DNA of 33,252 bases, taken from positions 1 through 33,252 of the forward strand of contig CAJCIM010000115.1 in assembly GCA_903970395.1 (NCBI GenBank), in the 5' to 3' direction. This DNA comes from Acidobacteriaceae bacterium (lineage in GTDB: Bacteria > Acidobacteriota > Terriglobia > Terriglobales > Acidobacteriaceae). The notes beneath the pieces were generated by a model. That model did no database searches, was not told the DNA's origin, and saw nothing but the letters and a program-made list of their open reading frames with translations. Positions 7,913 through 15,167 of this stretch are shown here, piece by piece. The first letter of the stretch is position 1. Each line of letters begins with the position of its first letter. A program made the position numbers and the translations under genes.

Positions 7913-8443
7913 ATGGCCCTGAGGATAAGCAAACCGTTGCGTGGCGCCGCGTTGGATGCGGAGCGGATGCGCGGTCTTGTCGCGTGGACGGCACGCACGC
8001 TTGAGACAGAGCATCCGGTGCCGTTTGGCGCGGAGATTGTGCACACCAAGACCGGCGAACGATTAATGCGTGCGACGAACGCTGTTCGGAAAGAGAATGA
8101 TCCGAGTTCCCATGCGGAGCTGCGCACGGTGCGGCTGGCTTGCAAGAAGCTGAAGGGGTTTTCTCTGAAAGGCTACACGATGTATACGACGTGTGAGCCT
8201 TGCCCGATGTGCATGGCTAACGCGTTGTGGGCGAACCTGGACCGCGTGGTGTTTGGTACGACGATCGCCGATGCGAACTGTTTCTGCAACCAGATTCAGA
8301 TACCGGCGACGGAGGTCGCGCATCGCAGCGATATGAAGTGCGCGGTGGTTGGGCCAGTGGAGCAGGCGCTGTGTCTTACACTGTTTACACACCCCAACAT
8401 GCAACGGGCCTTCCGTACGTGGAGCAGCCGAAAGAAGAAGTAG
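7913..8443 (+). CDS. Zinc-dependent nucleobase/nucleoside deaminase (GuaD/CDA superfamily)
   Basis: This enzyme would replace an exocyclic amino group on a heterocycle by a carbonyl and release ammonia. The 176-residue product has the complete zinc site: H67-A-E69 (SSHAELRTV) and PCPMC with C97 and C100; E69 is the proton shuttle. The layout matches bacterial guanine deaminases more than tRNA adenosine deaminases, with a C-terminal extension ending in SSRKKK. I chose ATG 7913 (MALRISKPLRG), although no clear ribosome site precedes it. GTG 7898 in the same frame has GGGGAAG ten bases upstream and is the alternative. Reading further upstream overlaps the amidase gene. It is the first gene of the seven-gene plus-strand unit. 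Guanine, an aminopyrimidine or an aminotriazine are all possible substrates. Confidence 0.85.
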   Translation: MALRISKPLRGAALDAERMRGLVAWTARTLETEHPVPFGAEIVHTKTGERLMRATNAVRKENDPSSHAELRTVRLACKKLKGFSLKGYTMYTTCEPCPMCMANALWANLDRVVFGTTIADANCFCNQIQIPATEVAHRSDMKCAVVGPVEQALCLTLFTHPNMQRAFRTWSSRKKK

Positions 8444-8482
8444 CGGCCTTGTAGTCACTAACGCGTAAGACAGGAGCCTTCG

Positions 8483-9853
8483 ATGAGTGATCTCGCCGCA
8501 GGATTGGAACGAGTCTTAGGTGATGGGTCGCGGGTGCTGACACAGCCGCAGGTGGTAGACCGGTTGTCCAGGGATTTCTATTGGTACTCGCCCATACTGA
8601 AGGCGATGCTAGATGACAAGCGTGCGGATGTGGTGGTGCAACCGGTGAGCGTGGGAGAGATCTGCGCGGTGTTGCGGTACTGTCATGGGAACGATGTACC
8701 GGTGACGGTGCGCGGTGCGGGCACTGGGAACTATGGGCAGGCGGTTCCGCTGCAGGGTGGTGTGGTGCTGGACCTGCAACGCATGGATCGGATTGAGGCG
8801 ATTGATGAGGACGGTGTTGCGGTGTGCGAGCCGTGCGTGAGGCTTGGTGCGCTGGAGACGAGTGCGCGCGAGGTAGGGTGGGAGCTACGGTGTTATCCGT
8901 CGACGGTGGCGAAGGCTTCGCTGGGCGGATTTCTTGGTGGTGGGTCGGGTGGCATCGGATCCGTGAAGCATGGTGGGCTGCGCGACTTTGCGACGGTGCG
9001 CGCGATTGAGATTGTCACGATGGAGGATGAGCCTCGTGTGGTGAAGCATGAGGGGCCGGCGGTGCATGAGATTCTGCATGCGTGGGGAACGAACGGCGTG
9101 ATGACGAAGATATGGTTTGCTCTGACGCCTGCGGTTGCTTGGTCGCAGATGGCGCTGGCGTTCAAGACGTTCGGCGAGGCGTTCACGTTTAGCGAGATGA
9201 TTGCGGTGGATGCCGTATGGGACAAGCGCCTGATCACGGTGTTCGAGTGGCCGCTGCCGTCGTTCTTCGGGCCGGTGAAGCCGTTGACGCGTGAGGGCGA
9301 GGCTTCGATCTTTCTGATGATTGCGGAGTCGCAGGTGGATGATTTGCAGATGGCTGCTGTTAAGGCCGGTGCGACGGTGACGCTTGCGCAGCCGTATGCG
9401 GGGCTGCGGTCGCAACCGTTGCTGTCGGATTACACGTGGAACCATACAACGCTGTGGGCGATGAAGGCTGATCCGGAGTACACATATCTGCAGTGCGGGT
9501 TCAAGCCGGAGCACGTGCGCGAACAGTTCGCGCTGCTGAAGGATAAGTATGGCGCGGATTTTCTGCTGCATATTGAGTGGATGAAGAACGGCGAGGGTGT
9601 GATGATTCCGGGGGCGATCCCTGTTGTGCGCTACAGCACCGAGGCACGATTGAACGAGATGATTGACTACTGCCGCGAGATTGGTGTGTTCGTTGCGAAC
9701 CCTCATGTGAACCATGTGGAGGGCGGCGGGCGGTACCGGGAGGACAATGTGCAACTGCTGGCGAAGTACAAGTATGACGCGAAGGGATTGATGAATCCGG
9801 GGAAGATGGCGAGCTTTGTGCGCAAGGATGCGATGGAGGAGCAACACGCATGA
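8483..9853 (+). CDS. FAD-binding oxidoreductase, GlcD-like (FAD_binding_4)
   Basis: This flavoprotein belongs to the PCMH/VAO fold group that includes glycolate and D-lactate oxidase subunits. The 456-residue product has the FAD pyrophosphate loop VRGAGTGNYGQ at residues 77-87 and the second FAD motif SLGGFLGGGSGGIGSVKHG at 146-164. It has a C-terminal substrate cap and ends with GLMNPGKM, a typical family ending. I see no Fe-S cysteine motif, so electrons probably go to oxygen or a soluble carrier. AGGAG lies six bases before the ATG. In this locus it could oxidise a C-N or C-OH bond; an imine product would suit the RidA protein encoded at 16109. That role is inference. Confidence 0.85.
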   Translation: MSDLAAGLERVLGDGSRVLTQPQVVDRLSRDFYWYSPILKAMLDDKRADVVVQPVSVGEICAVLRYCHGNDVPVTVRGAGTGNYGQAVPLQGGVVLDLQRMDRIEAIDEDGVAVCEPCVRLGALETSAREVGWELRCYPSTVAKASLGGFLGGGSGGIGSVKHGGLRDFATVRAIEIVTMEDEPRVVKHEGPAVHEILHAWGTNGVMTKIWFALTPAVAWSQMALAFKTFGEAFTFSEMIAVDAVWDKRLITVFEWPLPSFFGPVKPLTREGEASIFLMIAESQVDDLQMAAVKAGATVTLAQPYAGLRSQPLLSDYTWNHTTLWAMKADPEYTYLQCGFKPEHVREQFALLKDKYGADFLLHIEWMKNGEGVMIPGAIPVVRYSTEARLNEMIDYCREIGVFVANPHVNHVEGGGRYREDNVQLLAKYKYDAKGLMNPGKMASFVRKDAMEEQHA

Positions 9854-9863
9854 GGGCTGAGTT

Positions 9864-10658
9864 ATGAAGACATGGATTCCTGATACTCGCAAGTTTGCGT
9901 ACTTGAATTGGAAACAGGTGGAGGCGCTGCCAAAGGACAAGACTCTGCTGGTGCTGCCAACGGGTGCGATTGAGCAGCATGGGCATCATCTTCCGTTGGC
10001 GACCGATACGCTGACGAGCAATCTGTTGCTGGGACGTGCGCTACAGTTATTGCCGGATGATGTGCACATCTATGCGCTGGAGACGATTTGCTATGGGAAG
10101 AGCAATGAGCACATCGGTTTTCCGGGGACGATGACGCTGTCGGCGGCGACGTATATGGCGGTGCTGCGGGATATCGGCGCAAGCGTTGCTGCAGCAGGGA
10201 TCAAGAAGCTGCTGTTGTTCAACACGCATGGAGGGAACTCCGCGTTAAACGATGTGATGGCGCGGGACCTGCGCGCGGAGTTTGGGCTGCGGACGTTTCA
10301 CATGAGCGGCGGCGCGGGTGCGAAGCTGGAAGGCGTTGCGCCGCAAGAGGGGAAGTATGGTTTTCATGCAGGTGAGGTTGAGACGGCGTGGTTGCTGGCG
10401 GCGACTCCGGAGCTGGTGGATACAAGCGCTTATACGGTGAATTATATTGCGCGTATTGAGGACAACAATGTGTTGTCGCCCGAGAATGGGGCGGTGAATT
10501 TTGCGTGGCTGACGAGAGATATTTCGCCGAGTGGAGTGTTGGGTGATCCTCGCCCGGCGACAGCGGAGAATGGTGAGCGCTGGATTGCTGCGTGTGCAGA
10601 GAAGGCTGCCGCCGCGCTGATGGCTGCGTATGCGTATGAGAACCACTACATGCCGTAG
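9864..10658 (+). CDS. Creatininase-family amidohydrolase
   Basis: Enzymes of this family are binuclear-metal hydrolases that open cyclic amides (creatinine to creatine) or cleave formamides; MftE and ArfB are relatives. The 264-residue product keeps the metal-site motifs: GAIEQHGHHLPLATDT with E37, H39 and D48, NTHGGN with H122, and FHAGEVETAW with E173. NEHIGFPGTMTL at 81-92 is also typical. Length matches creatininase (about 260). The gene starts ten bases after the flavoprotein stop, and its own stop is directly followed by the next gene's ATG, so it is within an operon. No mycofactocin genes are nearby, making an MftE role unlikely. Ring opening of a lactam or deformylation are the plausible reactions. 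Confidence 0.88.
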   Translation: MKTWIPDTRKFAYLNWKQVEALPKDKTLLVLPTGAIEQHGHHLPLATDTLTSNLLLGRALQLLPDDVHIYALETICYGKSNEHIGFPGTMTLSAATYMAVLRDIGASVAAAGIKKLLLFNTHGGNSALNDVMARDLRAEFGLRTFHMSGGAGAKLEGVAPQEGKYGFHAGEVETAWLLAATPELVDTSAYTVNYIARIEDNNVLSPENGAVNFAWLTRDISPSGVLGDPRPATAENGERWIAACAEKAAAALMAAYAYENHYMP

Positions 10659-12377
10659 ATGCAGGTGGGAACGTTGATGGGTGAGAGCTTGCGGTTAGAG
10701 TGCGGTGATGGTGTGACGCTAGAGCGCGGCGTGTGGTGCCGAATGTCCGATGGCACGGTGTTGCGGTCGGACCACTACTATCCGCGTGGAGGTGGGAAGA
10801 ACGCGACGCTGTTAATGCGTCAGCCGTATGGCCGGGACATTGCTTCGACGGTGGTGTATGCGCATCCGGCGTGGTTTGCGAGGCGCGGGTACAACGTTGT
10901 GATTCAGGATGTGCGCGGGCGGGGCGGATCGGAGGGAGAGTTCTATCCGTTTCGCAACGAGGGTCGTGATGGTGCGGAGACGATTGCGTGGCTGCGGGAG
11001 CGGCCGGAGTCGAATGGGCGCGTGGGGATGTATGGGTTCTCTTACCAGGGGATGACGCAGTTGCTGGCGGCGGCAGAGCAGCCGGAGGGGTTGGAGTGCA
11101 TTGCGCCGGCGATGACAGTGTGTGATCTGTATGCGGGATGGTTTTATCACAACGGCGCGTTGCGGCTTGCGTCGTCGCTGGGTTGGGGCGTGCAGATGCT
11201 GAAAGAGGATGCTGTACGGTGCGGACTGCACGAGGCGCGCATGAAGCTGGAGGCTGCGTGGACGAATCTGCGCGCGCAGATGTGGGCGATGCCGTATGCG
11301 GAGCATGCGGCGATTGTTGATCCGGGGTTGCCGTCGTATGTGCGCGACTGGTTTGAACACGATGCGCAGGGCGAGTATTGGTGCGCGATGGATGTGGGCA
11401 CGCGCGCGACGAAGATTGCAGTGCCGGCGCTGCATGTTTCGGGGTGGTATGACACGTATCTTGAAGGCAGCGTGCGTGGGTTTGAGCTGTTGCGGAGGCA
11501 TGCGGGTACGGAGCATGCGCGGGAGAATCAGTATCTGCTTGCAGGGCCGTGGGTGCATATTCCGTGGGGTGATCGTGTGGGCGAGTGTGACTTTGGGACT
11601 GCGGCTCGGTTGAATACGGACGAACTGTTGTTGCGATGGTTTGATCATTGGTTGAAGGATGCGAGCACCTTTGCGGATGAGCCGAAGGTGAGGCACTTCG
11701 CAATGGGCGCGAACCGGTGGTTTGCTGCGGACGACTGGCGTGGAAGCGCGGAGAAGGTGATGTATCTGCACAGTGGAGGGCGTGCGGAGTCTCGTAAGGG
11801 AGATGGGGCGCTGTCGAGTGAGGTTGGAATCGAAGAGTCGCCGGATGTGTTTGTGTATGACCCGGAGGTGCCGGTGATGTCTCCGGGTGGACCGATGGGT
11901 GTTAGCGGGCCTACGGACCAGGCTGTGCTGGAGATGGGGAATAATCTGCTGGTGTATACGAGCGCGCCGCTCGTTGAGGTGCTGCATGTGCTCGGTGCGC
12001 CGAAGGTGTCGGTGTATGTTTCGACGTCGGCGACGCATGCCGATGTTGTGGCGAAGCTGGTGCGCGTGATGGCTAGCGGTCGCGCTGAGTTTGTATGTAT
12101 CGGTATTGCGCGGTCGACATATCTGTTTGGCGATGCGTATGAGGCGGACAAAGTTCAACACTGGGAGTTTGAGTTGGAGCCGACTTCGACGATGTTTGCA
12201 GTGGGTGAGTGCGTGAGGCTCGAAGTTGCGGGGTGCGCGTTTCCGCTCTATGATCGCAACTCGTCGAATGAGACGAAGCCTGGCAGGATGACGCCGTGGA
12301 ACTGGGGTCGTTCGACGCATGTGGTGTTTCATGACGCGGAGCGGCCGTCGTCGATCGCGCTGCGGGTGGTGGCATGA
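10659..12377 (+). CDS. CocE/NonD family hydrolase (X-Pro dipeptidyl-peptidase S15 type)
   Basis: This alpha/beta hydrolase cleaves esters or amides; relatives include cocaine esterase and alpha-amino-acid esterases. The catalytic triad is visible: S128 in GFSYQG, D265 in SGWYDTYLEG and H300 in GPWVHIPWGD. The oxyanion Tyr is probably in RQPYGRD at residues 54-60. A C-terminal jelly-roll domain begins near residue 330 (FAMGANRW) and ends with NRNSSNETKPG-like family sequence. No signal peptide is seen, so it is cytoplasmic. The ATG at 10659 abuts the creatininase stop; ATG 10677 is an alternative start. Its last four bases overlap the ATPase gene (ATGA). A role in nitrogen-compound breakdown is inferred only from the operon. 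Confidence 0.87.
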   Translation: MQVGTLMGESLRLECGDGVTLERGVWCRMSDGTVLRSDHYYPRGGGKNATLLMRQPYGRDIASTVVYAHPAWFARRGYNVVIQDVRGRGGSEGEFYPFRNEGRDGAETIAWLRERPESNGRVGMYGFSYQGMTQLLAAAEQPEGLECIAPAMTVCDLYAGWFYHNGALRLASSLGWGVQMLKEDAVRCGLHEARMKLEAAWTNLRAQMWAMPYAEHAAIVDPGLPSYVRDWFEHDAQGEYWCAMDVGTRATKIAVPALHVSGWYDTYLEGSVRGFELLRRHAGTEHARENQYLLAGPWVHIPWGDRVGECDFGTAARLNTDELLLRWFDHWLKDASTFADEPKVRHFAMGANRWFAADDWRGSAEKVMYLHSGGRAESRKGDGALSSEVGIEESPDVFVYDPEVPVMSPGGPMGVSGPTDQAVLEMGNNLLVYTSAPLVEVLHVLGAPKVSVYVSTSATHADVVAKLVRVMASGRAEFVCIGIARSTYLFGDAYEADKVQHWEFELEPTSTMFAVGECVRLEVAGCAFPLYDRNSSNETKPGRMTPWNWGRSTHVVFHDAERPSSIALRVVA

Positions 12378-13141
12378 CAACTGTGCCTGAGGTGTTGTTC
12401 AAAGGCGTGAGCAAGAGGTTTGCTGCGAACGCTGCGCCGGTGCTCGATGGCATCGACATGTCGATTGAGCGTGGTGAGTTTGTTTCGATTGTGGGGCCTT
12501 CGGGGTGCGGGAAGTCGACGCTGCTGAAGCTGGTCGCCGGGCTTTCGGCGTGTACGAGCGGCGAGATCGCGGTGAATGGGATGCAGCCGAAGAACGCGCG
12601 GGAGATGGTGTCCTTCGTCTTTCAGGATGCGACGCTGCTGCCGTGGCGAACGGTGGAGCGCAATGTGGCGCTGGCGTTGGAGTTAGAGGGGCGGACACGC
12701 GATGAGACTGCGGCGGCTGTTGCAAAGCTGCTGGAGCTCGTTGGGCTGGCAGAGGTTGGCAAGAGTTATCCGCGGCAGCTTTCGGGTGGGATGAAGATGC
12801 GGGTTTCGATTGCGAGAGCGCTCGCGACTCGGCCACGCGTGCTGTTGATGGATGAGCCGTTTGCCGCGCTGGATGAGATGACGCGTGATCGCATGAATGA
12901 GGAGCTGTTGCGGCTACGCGGGGAGCAGAACTGGACGGTGCTGTTTGTGACTCACTCGGTTGCGGAGGCGGTGTTTCTTTCGTCGCGGGTGGTCGTGCTC
13001 GCGCCGCATCCAGGCAGGGTTGCGCATGAGGTTGTTGTCGATCTGCCGTATCCGCGTACGGGAGAGACGCGCGAGAGTGAGGCCTTTGATGCGTTGGTGA
13101 ACAAGACGTCGAAGCTTCTGCGGGAGGCATATCGGGGATGA
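12374..13141 (+). CDS. ABC transporter ATP-binding protein, SsuB/TauB/ThiZ type
   Basis: This is the ATPase of an importer for small organic nitrogen or sulfur compounds. All motifs are intact in 255 residues: Walker A GPSGCGKST at 41-49, Q-loop Gln at 84 (VFQDATLLPW), signature LSGGM at 136-140, Walker B LLMDEPFAALD at 157-167 and the switch His at 194 (VTHS). The signature continues KMR instead of the more common RQR. The start overlaps the hydrolase stop and the stop overlaps the permease start, each by four bases, which suggests translational coupling. Its binding protein is probably the one encoded at 5552 on the minus strand. Confidence 0.93.
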   Translation: MTTVPEVLFKGVSKRFAANAAPVLDGIDMSIERGEFVSIVGPSGCGKSTLLKLVAGLSACTSGEIAVNGMQPKNAREMVSFVFQDATLLPWRTVERNVALALELEGRTRDETAAAVAKLLELVGLAEVGKSYPRQLSGGMKMRVSIARALATRPRVLLMDEPFAALDEMTRDRMNEELLRLRGEQNWTVLFVTHSVAEAVFLSSRVVVLAPHPGRVAHEVVVDLPYPRTGETRESEAFDALVNKTSKLLREAYRG

Positions 13142-13932
13142 AGAGCAAGTTGAAGCTCCTGCTCAATTCGGTTGCGGTGTTTGCGGCGTTGCTTGCGATG
13201 TGGCAGGGCATTATCTGGGCGTTTGCTGTGCCGAGCTATATGCTGCCGTCGCCGTGGGTTGTGGCAAAGACGTTTGCGATGCGCCTGCCTGACCTGTGGG
13301 CGTCGACGATGATCTCGGCTGAAGCTGCGGTGGGTGGGCTGCTTGCCAGCATTGTCGTTGGGGTGCTGATTGCGCTGGTCTTTGCGCGTTCGCGTTGGAT
13401 ACGGACGATGTTCTATCCATACACGATTTTGCTGCAGACCGTACCCATTGTGGCGATTGCTCCGCTGATTCTGATGTGGGTGGGGCAAGGGATACTGTCA
13501 GTTGGTGTTGTTGCTTTCATCATCTGCCTGGCTCCGATTATTGCGAACACCACGCAGGGGTTGGTGAGCGTGGACGAGAATCTGGTTCAACTGTTTTTGA
13601 TGCACAATGCGTCGCAGGGACAGATTCTGCGTAAGCTACGGCTGCCGCACTCGCTGCCGTATTTGTTTGTGGGAGTGAGAATTTCTAGCGGCATTGCGGT
13701 GATTGGAGCGATTACGGGGGAGCTGTTTGCCGGCTCCGGACAGGTTGGGCGCGGAGGCATCGGCTACTCGATTCTTTACGCGCAGACACAGGTGCAGACA
13801 GACTATCTTTTTGCGCTTGTGATTGCGGCTACTGTGCTGGGATTTACGCTCTTCTTTGCGGTGATGTTCTTTGAGTGGCTTGCGTTGCACCACTGGCACG
13901 AGTCAGCGGCGGAGAGCCGCGCTGATGGGTAG
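13138..13932 (+). CDS. ABC transporter permease, SsuC/TauC/ThiX type
   Basis: This integral membrane subunit forms the importer channel with the ATPase encoded just before it. The 264-residue product has about six hydrophobic helices, from LLNSVAVFAALLAMWQGIIW at the N-terminus to the segment around ALVIAATVLGFTLFFAVMFF. The cytoplasmic EAA loop, which docks the ATPase, is recognisable as NASQGQILRKLRLPHSLPYL near residues 160-180. Length and layout fit permeases for nitrate, taurine, sulfonates and formylaminopyrimidine. The start codon overlaps the ATPase stop by four bases (ATGA). Confidence 0.92.
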   Translation: MKSKLKLLLNSVAVFAALLAMWQGIIWAFAVPSYMLPSPWVVAKTFAMRLPDLWASTMISAEAAVGGLLASIVVGVLIALVFARSRWIRTMFYPYTILLQTVPIVAIAPLILMWVGQGILSVGVVAFIICLAPIIANTTQGLVSVDENLVQLFLMHNASQGQILRKLRLPHSLPYLFVGVRISSGIAVIGAITGELFAGSGQVGRGGIGYSILYAQTQVQTDYLFALVIAATVLGFTLFFAVMFFEWLALHHWHESAAESRADG

Positions 13933-13940
13933 CGTTTCGT

Positions 13941-14777
13941 GTGGAGGTAGATGACTTGCTAAGACTGGAGACAGAGGATGGTTGGTGGCTCGTTACGCAT
14001 CCGGATCATGCGCATCTTGCAGGCGAGTTTGCATCGCACTGGGGCAACGCACTGTTTTCTACGCCAGAGCCGCGCGAGCAGGTGCTGCGTGGGATCTACA
14101 GGCATGATGATGGGTGGCGTGAGCGCGACAGAACGCCCGCGGTGACGAAGCAGGGCAAGCCAGCGGCGTTTTCGACGGAGCTGGTCGGGACGTACTCGGC
14201 GTTTGAGGAGATCGATCTTGCGGCGTATCTTGAGGTGCGTCGCGAGGCTGTGCAGTTGATTGCGATGGAAGATCCGTATGCGGCGATTCTGATCTCGATG
14301 CATACGCATAATCTGTTGTCCGAGCGTGCTGACCGCAGTACGATTCGAGCGGATGAGCTGCCGTGGCTGGATGCCTTTCTCGTGGAGCAGATGACGCTGC
14401 AGCGGGCGCTGCGAGAGCGGTTGCTGAATGGTGGAACAGTTGCTAAGGATCATCTGACGGCGGAGGCGCTGCATCGCAATTTTCAGTTGCTACAGGCGTG
14501 CGACAACTTGTCGCTGCTGAGTTGTGTGGACTTTGGCCGGGATGCGACGTTGCTGCATCCGTTTGAGTTGCGTGATGGCAAGACGCGTGAGGTGAAGGTG
14601 CAGCGTGTGGGCGAGCGAGCGTTTCGGCTGACGCCGTATCCGCTGGCTACAGAGGAAATTTCGTTTAAGCTGCGAGCGCGATTTGTGGCGGGCAAGGAGT
14701 TTGCCAGCGCGGCTGCGTTGAAGGCTGCGATGGATCTGGCGCGGTATGAGGAGCTTGAGGTGCGGATTACGGCTTAG
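13941..14777 (+). CDS. DUF3891 family protein
   Basis: The function of this family is unknown. The 278-residue product starts at GTG 13941, eight bases after the permease stop. It is rich in potential metal ligands arranged as short motifs: H20, H23 and H25 (THPDHAHLAG), HDDGW at H55-D57 and MHTHNL with H121 and H123. The N-terminal THPDHAHLAG plus HDDGW pattern is what I use to place it in DUF3891. The pattern of His and HD dyads recalls HD-domain hydrolases, but I cannot assign a reaction. It closes the plus-strand unit. Its last 11 bases overlap the 3' end of the convergent NTF2-like gene. Confidence 0.8.
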   Translation: MEVDDLLRLETEDGWWLVTHPDHAHLAGEFASHWGNALFSTPEPREQVLRGIYRHDDGWRERDRTPAVTKQGKPAAFSTELVGTYSAFEEIDLAAYLEVRREAVQLIAMEDPYAAILISMHTHNLLSERADRSTIRADELPWLDAFLVEQMTLQRALRERLLNGGTVAKDHLTAEALHRNFQLLQACDNLSLLSCVDFGRDATLLHPFELRDGKTREVKVQRVGERAFRLTPYPLATEEISFKLRARFVAGKEFASAAALKAAMDLARYEELEVRITA

Positions 14778-15159
14778 GCTGCGGCAAGGTCGATACATGC
14801 GCGGAGACGATGCGCCAACCTTCGGCCATGCGTACCCACACCTGACTCTGGCGACCGCGAACGATGCCGTTTGGGCTGTCGCGTTCGAACTCGAGTGTGA
14901 CACTGCCGAAGTCTGTGCCGAAGGTGACGATCTCAAGACGGATGGTGCGACGCGCGAGGTTTACCGCTGGGCGTGACTTGCGGAAGGCTTCGATCTCGTC
15001 GGTGCCGTAGAGGTTTTCGGCTGCTCCGAGGCGGATGGCATAGGGGGAGTGCCAGAACATCGCGGTGAGCGTGTCGACATCGTTGTTGACGAGTGCGGTT
15101 TCGTAGCGGGGATAGAGTTCGCGGAGTTCGGCTACGGTGGCGGGATCGTTGATGGTCAC
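14767..15159 (-). CDS. HpxZ/AtzH-like protein, NTF2 fold (DUF3225 type)
   Basis: The 130-residue product resembles HpxZ of the oxalurate (hpxWXYZ) cluster and AtzH of the cyanuric acid operon, both NTF2-like proteins with no settled reaction. Family traits seen are YPRYETALVNNDVDTL at 16-31, FWHSPYAIRLGAAENLYGTDEI at 35-56, RKSRPAVNLARR and the C-terminal WRIVSAHVS. The start is GTG at 15159, supported by AGGAG five bases upstream; this ribosome site overlaps the stop codon of the formamidase gene. It is the last gene of the ridA-formamidase unit and overlaps the DUF3891 gene tail to tail. In known clusters it accompanies an AtzE/HpxY amidase, and such an amidase is encoded here at 6566. Confidence 0.82.
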   Translation of the reverse strand: MTINDPATVAELRELYPRYETALVNNDVDTLTAMFWHSPYAIRLGAAENLYGTDEIEAFRKSRPAVNLARRTIRLEIVTFGTDFGSVTLEFERDSPNGIVRGRQSQVWVRMAEGWRIVSAHVSTLPQPKP

Positions 15160-15167
15160 GGCGGCTC

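Noticed and set aside
9864-10658. Creatininase-family gene as the mycofactocin gene mftE
   Set aside because: No mftA, mftB, mftC or other mycofactocin genes are near, and the neighbours are a transporter and amide hydrolases.
10219-12380. Minus-strand frames of 494 and 522 codons opposite the creatininase, CocE and ATPase region
   Set aside because: Products are Arg/His/Pro/Ser/Thr-rich with no domain signature, while the plus strand has intact catalytic motifs.
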